Shown here piece after piece: positions 1-5,397 of a stretch of 5,397 bases of DNA (within the stretch, counting starts at the first letter, position 1; every line of letters begins with the position of its first letter). Below the pieces are notes generated by a model that saw nothing but the letters and a program-made list of their open reading frames with translations, made no database searches and was not told where the DNA came from. The position numbers and the translations under genes were made by a program. The DNA is from Planctomycetota bacterium (GTDB lineage Bacteria; Planctomycetota; UBA1135; GCA-002686595), in contig JARGOW010000233.1 of the NCBI GenBank assembly GCA_029212955.1, positions 983 to 6,379 of the forward strand. Reading direction: 5' to 3'.

Positions 1-1
1 C

Positions 2-346
2 ACGGCCGATCCAGCCAGGGCCCGGGAAGGCATGCTGTCCGGGGACTTGGAACTCATGCTGTGCCACAATCCCCTGGGCGCAAAGCAGCTGGCCCACGAC
101 CGTTGCATCGCCATTCTTTCGGGCCACAGTCATGGCAGCCAGATCGACCTGCCCTGGCTGCGCACCCTGGGACCCGTCCATCCGGGTTTGTCCTTGTCCC
201 TGGGAGTCACCACCTTGATCGTGAGCCGGGGTTTGGGCGTGGTGGGTGTTCCCTTGCGCGTGGGGGCGCCCGCCGAAATGGTGTGGATCGAAATGCGCCG
301 GGGGTCGGCCGTTCAGGGCCGAAGCACCCGCATGGTATCGACGTAG
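2..346 (+). CDS. Metallophosphoesterase, C-terminal fragment (calcineurin-like, YkuE/YaeI type)
   Basis: This is the last 114 codons of a gene whose start lies before the window. The reading frame is open from base 2 and ends at the TAG at 344-346. Two late metal-binding motifs of the calcineurin-like phosphoesterase fold are visible: LCHNP (His codon 65-67) and ILSGHSHGSQIDLP (His codons 125-127 and 131-133). The ending VSRGLG, then PLRVGAPAEMVWIEM, is typical of the YaeI/YkuE branch of predicted phosphohydrolases. Family members use a two-metal centre to cleave phosphodiester or pyrophosphate bonds. One relative, chlamydial LpxG, acts on a lipid A precursor, but the substrate here cannot be read from a fragment. 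The motif is GHSHGS rather than the common GHTHGG, a mild variation that keeps both His ligands. The last 14 or so residues after the conserved end are Arg/Ser-rich and look like a non-conserved tail. The 145-base gap downstream suggests it is not tightly coupled to the next gene. Confidence 0.87.
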   Translation, partial: TADPARAREGMLSGDLELMLCHNPLGAKQLAHDRCIAILSGHSHGSQIDLPWLRTLGPVHPGLSLSLGVTTLIVSRGLGVVGVPLRVGAPAEMVWIEMRRGSAVQGRSTRMVST

Positions 347-427
347 GTTCTGCGGGTTGGGCCCCCGGATGCCCGCCACGCACAGGGCTATGATCCCCCC
401 GTCCGGGCGATCCTCCTGATATCGGCC

Positions 428-466
428 CCGGATAGGGTCGCGGGGGTAGTTTCTGGTCCCATCCGG
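428..466 (+). other. Possible bulged stem-loop in the leader of the propeller gene
   Basis: CCGGAT at 428-433 pairs with ATCCGG at 461-466, and GGG at 435-437 pairs with CCC at 458-460, leaving A434 as a single-base bulge and a loop of about 20 bases. The 3' arm ends 25 bases before the ATG at 492. No T-run follows, so it does not look like an intrinsic terminator for the upstream phosphohydrolase gene. It could be an mRNA leader structure or chance pairing in GC-rich DNA. The rest of the 347-491 gap shows no gene and no convincing promoter. Confidence 0.25.
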
Positions 467-479
467 CGCTTCGCTTTCT

Positions 480-488
480 AGGATAGGG
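480..488 (+). promoter_or_regulatory. Shine-Dalgarno-like sequence for the propeller gene
   Basis: The purine-rich AGGATAGGG ends three bases before the ATG at 492, and its AGGA part lies eight bases upstream. This supports 492 as the start. The only other room for a start is limited by an in-frame TAG at 447-449, and no ATG, GTG or TTG codon lies between them in frame. Confidence 0.5.
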
Positions 489-491
489 TTC

Positions 492-1367
492 ATGCAAGGA
501 AGTCTCTGCCAAGCCCATGGTGTGTTGTACGTGGGCCGCCACGCCAAGTCCGCCAGCGTCTCGGCCTATGACCTGGATGGTCGTAGGCTGCAGTCCATCG
601 CGGAATATCGCGATGGGGGAGCCGGGCGATCCTCGGCCAGTGGGATTTGCGTGGATGCGGACCATCGCCTTTGGGTGGCCGACGGTCCGGGGGGTTGTGT
701 TCGAGGGTTCACCTTGTTTGGCAAGCAGATCGCGCACCTGGGCGCGGAGCCGGATTCGGATCAATCCCAAGAGGATCGGCGAGGGATCCTGGGGACGCCC
801 GTGGATGTGCTGGCCACGGGGGAGGACGAAGAGATGGTGTTGGTGGTGGCATCCGAAGGGATTCGGCGCCACGCGGTCCAGGTGCTCGACCCCGAAGGAG
901 GTCGTACCCTTTCCCTGCGTCCGCTAGGCGATCCCCATGGGAAATTTCAAGGCGTGTGCGCCCTCGCAGCCCGCGGGGAAACCGACCTGCTGGTGTTGGA
1001 ATCGGGCGTGCCCCGCATACAGGTTTTTCGCGGGGGCAATTTTCACTACACCATCCCCGTGGATCCGGGCGAGCACGGCGGACGACCCAGGGCTTTGACG
1101 ATCACACCGGACGGCCACGCGGCGGTGGCTTTTGGCGGCGGTAGTGCCGGAGTTTGGGTCTTTGATGACGAAGGTCGCGTGCTCCAGCGCGTGGCCCAAT
1201 CCGGGTCCTCGGAAGGACAGGTGGAGGATCCCTGCGGCCTGGCCGTCATGCCTCGGGATGGGGCCCAGCCCGCCCGGGTGTTTGTGCTCGACCGTTACGG
1301 GGACCGTGTTCAAGTCTTTACCCTCGATGGCACTTGTTATGGCGCCTTTCCGGCGTTGGTTTCCTAA
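492..1367 (+). CDS. NHL-repeat-like six-bladed beta-propeller protein
   Basis: This 291-residue protein is almost entirely a propeller. About six repeats can be traced by eye, each built as G(I/L)xVxxDGxLWVAD, a gap, then VxVFxxxGxxL: blade 1 near residues 10-45, blade 2 46-98, blade 3 99-151, blade 4 152-197, blade 5 198-244, blade 6 245-287. Clear units are GICVDADHRLWVADG (51-65), RIQVFRGG (175-182), ALTITPDGHAAVAF (201-214), GVWVFDDEGRVLQ (220-232) and RVFVLDRYGDRVQVFTLDG (262-280). NHL-type propellers mostly bind proteins, nucleic acid or sugars; a few are lyases or lactonases. No catalytic set is recognisable here, so a binding role is the safer reading. There is no signal peptide or membrane segment, so a cytoplasmic location is expected, which is unusual because many bacterial NHL proteins are exported. 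The ATG at 492 has a good ribosome-binding site. The TAA stop shares its last base with the ATG of the next gene, which points to translational coupling. The exact blade limits and any ligand are uncertain. Confidence 0.88.
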   Translation: MQGSLCQAHGVLYVGRHAKSASVSAYDLDGRRLQSIAEYRDGGAGRSSASGICVDADHRLWVADGPGGCVRGFTLFGKQIAHLGAEPDSDQSQEDRRGILGTPVDVLATGEDEEMVLVVASEGIRRHAVQVLDPEGGRTLSLRPLGDPHGKFQGVCALAARGETDLLVLESGVPRIQVFRGGNFHYTIPVDPGEHGGRPRALTITPDGHAAVAFGGGSAGVWVFDDEGRVLQRVAQSGSSEGQVEDPCGLAVMPRDGAQPARVFVLDRYGDRVQVFTLDGTCYGAFPALVS

Positions 1368-3850
1368 TGGGCACTGGCATTCCTTTCAAAAAATCCGGGG
1401 GCCGGGTCTGGCTCAGCTTAGCCGTGTTGTGCGCGGGTCTCCTGGTGTTTGGTTACTTGTTCTTGGGTGGGGTTGGGGCCGGTGGAAGTGCTGGGGGCTT
1501 GGAGCCCGATGCGCCTCCGCCCTCCATCGCTTCGGAACCCGGTGGGTTTGCCTTGCTCGAAGTGGACGCGGAAACCCAGCGGCAAGCGCATCGGGAAATG
1601 ACCGATGTGGTGGAACCCGCTGTGGTCGCTCCAATCGATTGGAAGGGGGCCGAGCTCAAACCTTGGCCCGGCTTGGTGCTTTCAACCCTGGGGGCAGAAC
1701 CCCTGGCCGACAGCCTGGTGGAGTTCCGTTGCAAAGCGGGAGTGGTGCAGGCGACCACCGATGCCGATGGCCGCTTCGAAATGGTGGTCCCGCCCGGAAT
1801 TCAAGGCTTGCTCACCGCGAGCCATGACGGATACCTGGATCGGGCCAAACCCAATGTGTTCACGGGGACACAGGTTTCCATGCTGTTGATGCCATGCGCT
1901 TCGATCCGGGGAACCTACGCGGGGGAGCCGACGGGACTCGAGGCCAAATTGTTGGCCCTGGATTCCACCGATCCCGCAGAGCCCGTGGCCACGGTCCCCC
2001 TGACCGAGGAGGGCACGTTCCATTTTGCTGACCTGAAACCAGGGCAGTTCTCCATTCGCGTGGGGCCCGGCGTGTACGCCATTCTCAAGCATGTGCCCTT
2101 GGAAGCGGGTGAGCAGCGCGAAGTCCATCTGACGCCGTTGGAACCCACCCAATCCTTGGAGGGTCAGGTGGTACTCAAGCCCGGTGGGGGCCCGGTGGCC
2201 GACGCGAGCATCGAAGTCTCCTACCACACGATCGGAATCCCCAAGGCCCTGGAGCGGGACACGGAGACCTTCACCTCCACGGACAAAGAGGGTCGTTTCG
2301 AGGTGTTCTTGGGGTCTGGTGTGCGAACCAGTGTGCGTGTGGTGGCGCCTTGGGGTGGGGAGAAATCCCTCCCTTACTTGGATGCGGAAGAATGGCTGAA
2401 ACGTGGAACCGTCGAAGTGCAGATGCCCGCTCCCGGGCAACTGTCGGGCACCGTGATCGATTCCAACGGCGAGGGCGTGGCGGCGGCTGCCCTGGTCTTG
2501 ATCAAAGCACCCTCCGGAAAGGATCGCAAGGTATCAGCGGGGGAATCGCCACGGCCGATCGGTGTGGCCCTAACCGACAGCGACGGTAAATTTGACTTTG
2601 GCGACGTTCCAACCCAGGAGAGCTTGCTCATTCTGTCCAACGGGGTGGGCGCCCATGTTTCGGGGTTTGCTCCGGAACAGGTATTGGTGCAATTGAAGCT
2701 CAAACCAGGTCAAAAGCGCACGGACCTACGTTTGCGCGTGGGGCTCATGGCGCGCATGACAGGAACAATCCTGGACCGCCGCGATGAACCGGTGGCCGGT
2801 GTTCGCGTGGACGTTTCAAACGCCACTGGGCAAAGTGTGGCCTCGACCACGAGCGACGCCCTCGGAAACTACTCCCTGGAGAATGTTCCCAGCCCAGGAA
2901 GCAATCAATTGATGGTGGAACTGCGAATGATGGGGGAGGTGTTGCACGCTGAGCGTCTCAAACTTCCCCGAAGGGCGCGCGGGAATTTGGATGTTCTGGA
3001 GTTTCCCAAGGACTTTCAAATCGCCCGAAAGTCTCCGGTGCAAGGTTGGGTGCTGGACGACGAGGGCTATGGAGTGGAGGGTGCTCGCCTGTACCTCACC
3101 CGGCAAAAGGGGCGTAAGCAAGCCCTGGGCGATGGGGTCAGTGGCCCCGCTGGGGAGTTCCGCTTCCTGGTGTCTGAGGTCCAGGAAGGAACCGTTCAGC
3201 TGGCCCTGCGGTCGCGCGCTTGGCAATTGCCCAAGACCATGGGGCGTGACTTGGCGGTGCCCTTGCCCGACCCACTGATCCTGCGCGTCGAGCGTGCGGC
3301 TATCGAAGCCGGTGCCCAGGTCCGCGGAGAAGTGTTGGTGGGGGATTCGAACCAGCCGGTCTCCCGTCTGCGTGTTCAAAACTCCCGGGGTGGCGTCCTG
3401 ACCACCGAGGGCACGCGCTTTTCCCTGCGAGGCATTCGGCCGGGGCGGTTGCGGTTGGCACTACGCGCCAACGGTATGGCCTATCACCAACTGCCTGCCG
3501 TGGACTTGACCCCGGGCCAGGACATGGATCTGGGCGTGATCCGCATGCACCGGGGATGCGATCTGACCTTGGAGATCGAGGGCGTGAAACGCAACCTGCC
3601 CAAGGGCAGCAAGATCCGGTTGAAGAGCCTGTCAAAATACGAATGGGACCCGCAGTGGAAGGCGCTCAATTTGGATCTGAACAAGGGCGTCAAGGCGAAA
3701 GGATCCAAGGCGGTACGGCTCCAGCGCCGGGGCATCGCCCGTGGACGTTGGCGTTTGGAAGTGCAGGTCCCTGGCTTCAAAAAGCACACCCAGGATCTCA
3801 AGCTTTGGCAGCCGCGGGCCAAGTTCAAGGTCAAGCTGAAACGGCCGTAG
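1367..3850 (+). CDS. Membrane-anchored protein with tandem carboxypeptidase-regulatory-like domains
   Basis: The protein has 827 residues counted from the ATG at 1367. I chose this start because it overlaps the preceding TAA stop as TAATG and places Lys-Lys and Arg just before the membrane segment; a TTG at 1334 would add 11 residues. Residues 14-36 form one hydrophobic helix with a short basic N-terminus. There is no lipobox, since C22 is preceded by Leu, so a signal anchor or uncleaved signal is likely. A Gly/Ala/Pro-rich linker (37-60) and a short acidic stretch follow. Then come about seven beta-sandwich repeats of the carboxypeptidase-regulatory or transthyretin-like type, near 99-175, 176-257, 262-353, 356-459, 462-552, 556-642 and 649-728. 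The hallmark is G-x-V-x-D, then PVAGAxVxV, then TxxDGxF and a final P-G strand, as in TDADGRFEMVVPPG (131-144), LTDSDGKFDFGDVP (402-415) and MTGTILDRRDEPVAGVRVDV (464-483). Residues 730-827 form a separate, very basic module. No catalytic domain is seen. Such repeats usually act as rigid stalks or binding modules outside the membrane. The ligand is unknown. Confidence 0.88.
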   Translation: MGTGIPFKKSGGRVWLSLAVLCAGLLVFGYLFLGGVGAGGSAGGLEPDAPPPSIASEPGGFALLEVDAETQRQAHREMTDVVEPAVVAPIDWKGAELKPWPGLVLSTLGAEPLADSLVEFRCKAGVVQATTDADGRFEMVVPPGIQGLLTASHDGYLDRAKPNVFTGTQVSMLLMPCASIRGTYAGEPTGLEAKLLALDSTDPAEPVATVPLTEEGTFHFADLKPGQFSIRVGPGVYAILKHVPLEAGEQREVHLTPLEPTQSLEGQVVLKPGGGPVADASIEVSYHTIGIPKALERDTETFTSTDKEGRFEVFLGSGVRTSVRVVAPWGGEKSLPYLDAEEWLKRGTVEVQMPAPGQLSGTVIDSNGEGVAAAALVLIKAPSGKDRKVSAGESPRPIGVALTDSDGKFDFGDVPTQESLLILSNGVGAHVSGFAPEQVLVQLKLKPGQKRTDLRLRVGLMARMTGTILDRRDEPVAGVRVDVSNATGQSVASTTSDALGNYSLENVPSPGSNQLMVELRMMGEVLHAERLKLPRRARGNLDVLEFPKDFQIARKSPVQGWVLDDEGYGVEGARLYLTRQKGRKQALGDGVSGPAGEFRFLVSEVQEGTVQLALRSRAWQLPKTMGRDLAVPLPDPLILRVERAAIEAGAQVRGEVLVGDSNQPVSRLRVQNSRGGVLTTEGTRFSLRGIRPGRLRLALRANGMAYHQLPAVDLTPGQDMDLGVIRMHRGCDLTLEIEGVKRNLPKGSKIRLKSLSKYEWDPQWKALNLDLNKGVKAKGSKAVRLQRRGIARGRWRLEVQVPGFKKHTQDLKLWQPRAKFKVKLKRP

Positions 3851-4013
3851 GGCCCGGCAGGTGGGGGCCTGACGCGAATGTCATTCTTTGGCCGAGCCAC
3901 ACAGGGGCACCCGAGGGGCGCTGGGACGTCCTATTTTGGGGTTTTCCCGGGACCGGGGGTCCGTGGAGCGACGAGAAGTGGCGACCTTGTACATATAGGG
4001 TTAAGCTCTATGC
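3851..4013 (+). other. Intergenic region with a short hairpin and an AT-rich leader
   Basis: GGACC at 3950-3954 and GGTCC at 3958-3962 form a five-base-pair hairpin with a GGG loop, without a following T-run. GGCCC at 3851-3855 and GGGCC at 3865-3869 could form another weak stem just after the repeat-protein stop, again without a T-run. So no intrinsic terminator is convincing. From 3987 to 4011 the DNA turns AT-rich (TTGTACATATAGGGTTAAGC), which stands out in this GC-rich window and may hold a promoter for the hydrolase gene. No -35/-10 pair with normal spacing could be fixed, and no strong Shine-Dalgarno sequence sits next to the ATG at 4014; the AGGG at 3997-4000 is 13 bases away. Confidence 0.3.
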
Positions 4014-5397
4014 ATGCGTATGAATTGGCTTTTACACGGGTTGGCGGCTTTGCTGGGGGTGTCGACCATCACCCTCTTGGCGGCTCCCCAGGCAGGCAAT
4101 TCCGCCCGCACCCAGGCTCAGTCCTCCGTGCGTTTGGCCAAAACGAAGGCTCCCGTTCAGCGCCTGAAGCTGCCGAGGAACACTTCCAAGCGTTTGAGTC
4201 CAGCGAATGCCTCTCGTAGGCCCGGCGGAGCTCGGCCCCTTGGACCCCAGGGACCCCAGGGTCCGGTCATCAACCCCGTGACCGTGGTCGTGAACGGTCA
4301 AGTCATTCCCGCAATTCCGGTGGGGGCCAATCAAGTTGCACTTCCGGTTCCCGGCGCGGGCCAGTGGTACAACATGATGATCCACGTGCCGGCCACCGGA
4401 CAGGACGAACTCTTCCTGTTGGGGGTGCCGAATGTGCCCGCTTCGGTGGATGCCCCGCTGCTTGTCGGCATGCGTAGATCCAACGTCTCCCACGGGGACC
4501 TGATCAATCACACCAGCTTTTGGGATGAGTGCTTGGCTCGGGGTTGGTACATGTTGGCTCCCCTGTCCCAGGGGGTCAGTGGCCATGCGACGACCAGTGG
4601 TGCGAGCCTCAACGCCCAAAAGAACACGAAGGGAGCCTTGGATTGGGTCCGAGCCCACTACCCGATCGACGACTCCCGCATTTACGGGGTGGGCTTTTCC
4701 GGTGGAGCGAGCCTGCTCGGAAGTTACGCCAGTCGCCATTTGGATCCGGAGGGAGCCATTTTTGCCGCAGTGGTTTACCACACAGGCGCCAGCGACCTGG
4801 TCGACGTTTACAACTCGTCCGATCTCACGGGGCAGTCCCGGTTGACGAAAATTGTCGGTGGAACGCCCGCGACAGCGCCGTTCGAATACCGCAGCATTTC
4901 CCTGCTGGAGACCGATGCCATGTTCGATTGGGTTCCTGGCGGAGAACACATGGCGGTGAACCTGGGAGCCATTCCTACCCAGCTCTGGTATGCCTCCAAC
5001 GACACGAACTTGATGCTCATCGACCACACTCTCGAGTTGTTCGATTGGATGGTCATGAACGGGAATGGTTCGGTGGATTTGGTACCCAGCATCAGCGCCC
5101 ACGCGCCCGATTTCCACTACTGGGATGCCTTGGATGAAACGGCGGTTTGCAATTGGCTCGACATGCACACGCTCACGCCTCCCACCGATGGCGACCTGCT
5201 GATCGATCGGAATGCGGTGTTCCACTATTTCGACGTGGAGCAGGAGATGGCCAACGCCTTCTCACGGCTCAGCTTTTCGATTCAAACGGGTAGCAACGAG
5301 CTGTCCCTGACCCAGACCGAAAACCTCGAGCGGGTGCGGTTGAATCCTTCGGACATGGGGCTCTTTCTACAAAGTGGCGTGTACTTCACCCTGAACG
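4014..5397 (+). CDS. Exported alpha/beta hydrolase (esterase/PHB-depolymerase-like), 3'-truncated
   Basis: The frame is open for 461 codons and runs off the window. An in-frame TAA at 4002-4004 limits the start to the ATG at 4014 or the one at 4020; 4014 is used for numbering. Residues 1-27 look like a Sec signal peptide: a short basic start, a hydrophobic core (LAALLGVSTITLLA) and an APQA cleavage region; no lipobox Cys is present. Residues 28-85 are a basic Pro-rich linker ending in GPQGPQGP. From about 115 to 385 there is an alpha/beta hydrolase domain: a first strand near APLLVGM (147-153), RGWYMLAPLSQ (176-186), the nucleophile elbow GVGFSGGAS (225-233, Ser229), LWYASND with likely acid Asp330, and PDFHYWDAL with likely His368. 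This order fits secreted esterases of the PHB-depolymerase or feruloyl-esterase type, acting on ester bonds outside the cytoplasm. The usual HG oxyanion motif after the first strand is not clear; SHGD at 159-162 is displaced. A beta-rich region begins near 390 and continues beyond the window. The substrate is unknown. Confidence 0.85.
   Translation, partial: MRMNWLLHGLAALLGVSTITLLAAPQAGNSARTQAQSSVRLAKTKAPVQRLKLPRNTSKRLSPANASRRPGGARPLGPQGPQGPVINPVTVVVNGQVIPAIPVGANQVALPVPGAGQWYNMMIHVPATGQDELFLLGVPNVPASVDAPLLVGMRRSNVSHGDLINHTSFWDECLARGWYMLAPLSQGVSGHATTSGASLNAQKNTKGALDWVRAHYPIDDSRIYGVGFSGGASLLGSYASRHLDPEGAIFAAVVYHTGASDLVDVYNSSDLTGQSRLTKIVGGTPATAPFEYRSISLLETDAMFDWVPGGEHMAVNLGAIPTQLWYASNDTNLMLIDHTLELFDWMVMNGNGSVDLVPSISAHAPDFHYWDALDETAVCNWLDMHTLTPPTDGDLLIDRNAVFHYFDVEQEMANAFSRLSFSIQTGSNELSLTQTENLERVRLNPSDMGLFLQSGVYFTLN
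4242..4259 (+). repeat. Two tandem copies of a 9-base unit (GGACCCCAG)
   Basis: Two exact copies lie head to tail within the hydrolase gene, followed by GGTCCG. They encode GPQ-GPQ-GP (residues 77-84) at the end of the linker between signal peptide and catalytic domain. It resembles a minimal collagen-like Gly-Pro-X tract and could vary in copy number by slippage. It is too short to form a collagen triple helix on its own. Confidence 0.6.

Noticed and set aside
389..394. TATGAT as a -10 promoter element upstream of the propeller gene
   Set aside because: No acceptable -35 hexamer lies 16-18 bases upstream; a single hexamer is not enough.
207..872. A 221-codon open frame on the - strand spanning the first gap and parts of two genes
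   Set aside because: It overlaps the phosphohydrolase end and the propeller, both well supported, and its product is Pro/Arg-rich with no domain.
1418..1435. Possible lipobox around C22 of the repeat protein
   Set aside because: The residue before the Cys is Leu rather than Gly, Ala or Ser, and the Cys is in the middle of the hydrophobic segment.
1682..2440. A 252-codon open frame on the - strand inside the repeat-protein gene
   Set aside because: The + strand frame carries the repeated domain pattern. The antisense product is rich in Gly, His and Arg without any motif.
3849..3870. Inverted repeat after the repeat-protein stop as an intrinsic terminator
   Set aside because: The stem is only about five pairs with a nine-base loop and no T-run follows.
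3878..4219. A 113-codon + strand frame crossing the second gap into the hydrolase gene
   Set aside because: It overlaps the signal peptide and linker of the hydrolase in another frame, has no ribosome-binding site and no recognisable domain.
4032..5225. A 397-codon open frame on the - strand opposite the hydrolase gene
   Set aside because: Its product shows no recognisable domain and mirrors the codon pattern of the + strand gene, whose product has a signal peptide and a hydrolase motif. Long antisense frames are common in GC-rich DNA.

Overview
The window is GC-rich and carries four protein-coding genes, all on the + strand with short gaps. The first and last are cut by the window edges. 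No RNA gene, CRISPR array, transposase, integrase or plasmid element was seen. The gene content is a calcineurin-like phosphohydrolase, an NHL-type beta-propeller, a large membrane-anchored protein of tandem carboxypeptidase-regulatory-like domains, and an exported alpha/beta hydrolase. Large bacterial genomes with many such surface proteins, such as Planctomycetota or Myxococcota, would fit. That placement is an inference from gene content and base composition; nothing in the window is diagnostic.

Layout: 2-346 is the C-terminal end of a metallophosphoesterase, recognised by its last two metal-binding motifs. A 145-base gap (347-491) follows, with a possible bulged hairpin and a Shine-Dalgarno-like AGGATAGGG just before the next gene. 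492-1367 encodes a 291-residue protein that is almost wholly a six-bladed NHL-like propeller with no export signal. Its stop codon overlaps the ATG of the next gene (TAATG). That gene, 1367-3850, encodes an 827-residue protein with one N-terminal membrane segment, about seven tandem beta-sandwich repeats and a strongly basic C-terminal module. A 163-base gap (3851-4013) has a short hairpin and an AT-rich patch. At 4014 a gene begins that stays open to the window end (461 residues seen). It has a signal peptide, a basic Pro-rich linker with a short GPQGPQGP tract, and an alpha/beta hydrolase domain with a G-F-S-G-G nucleophile elbow.

The strongest functional link is between the propeller and the repeat protein, which overlap by one base and are probably translationally coupled. 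Both look like binding or scaffold proteins rather than enzymes. The hydrolase is exported and could work in the same envelope or extracellular compartment, but its separate leader means co-regulation is not shown. The phosphohydrolase fragment has no evident link to the others. I see no clear evidence of a defined new system. The coupled pair and the basic tail of the repeat protein are the most unusual parts.
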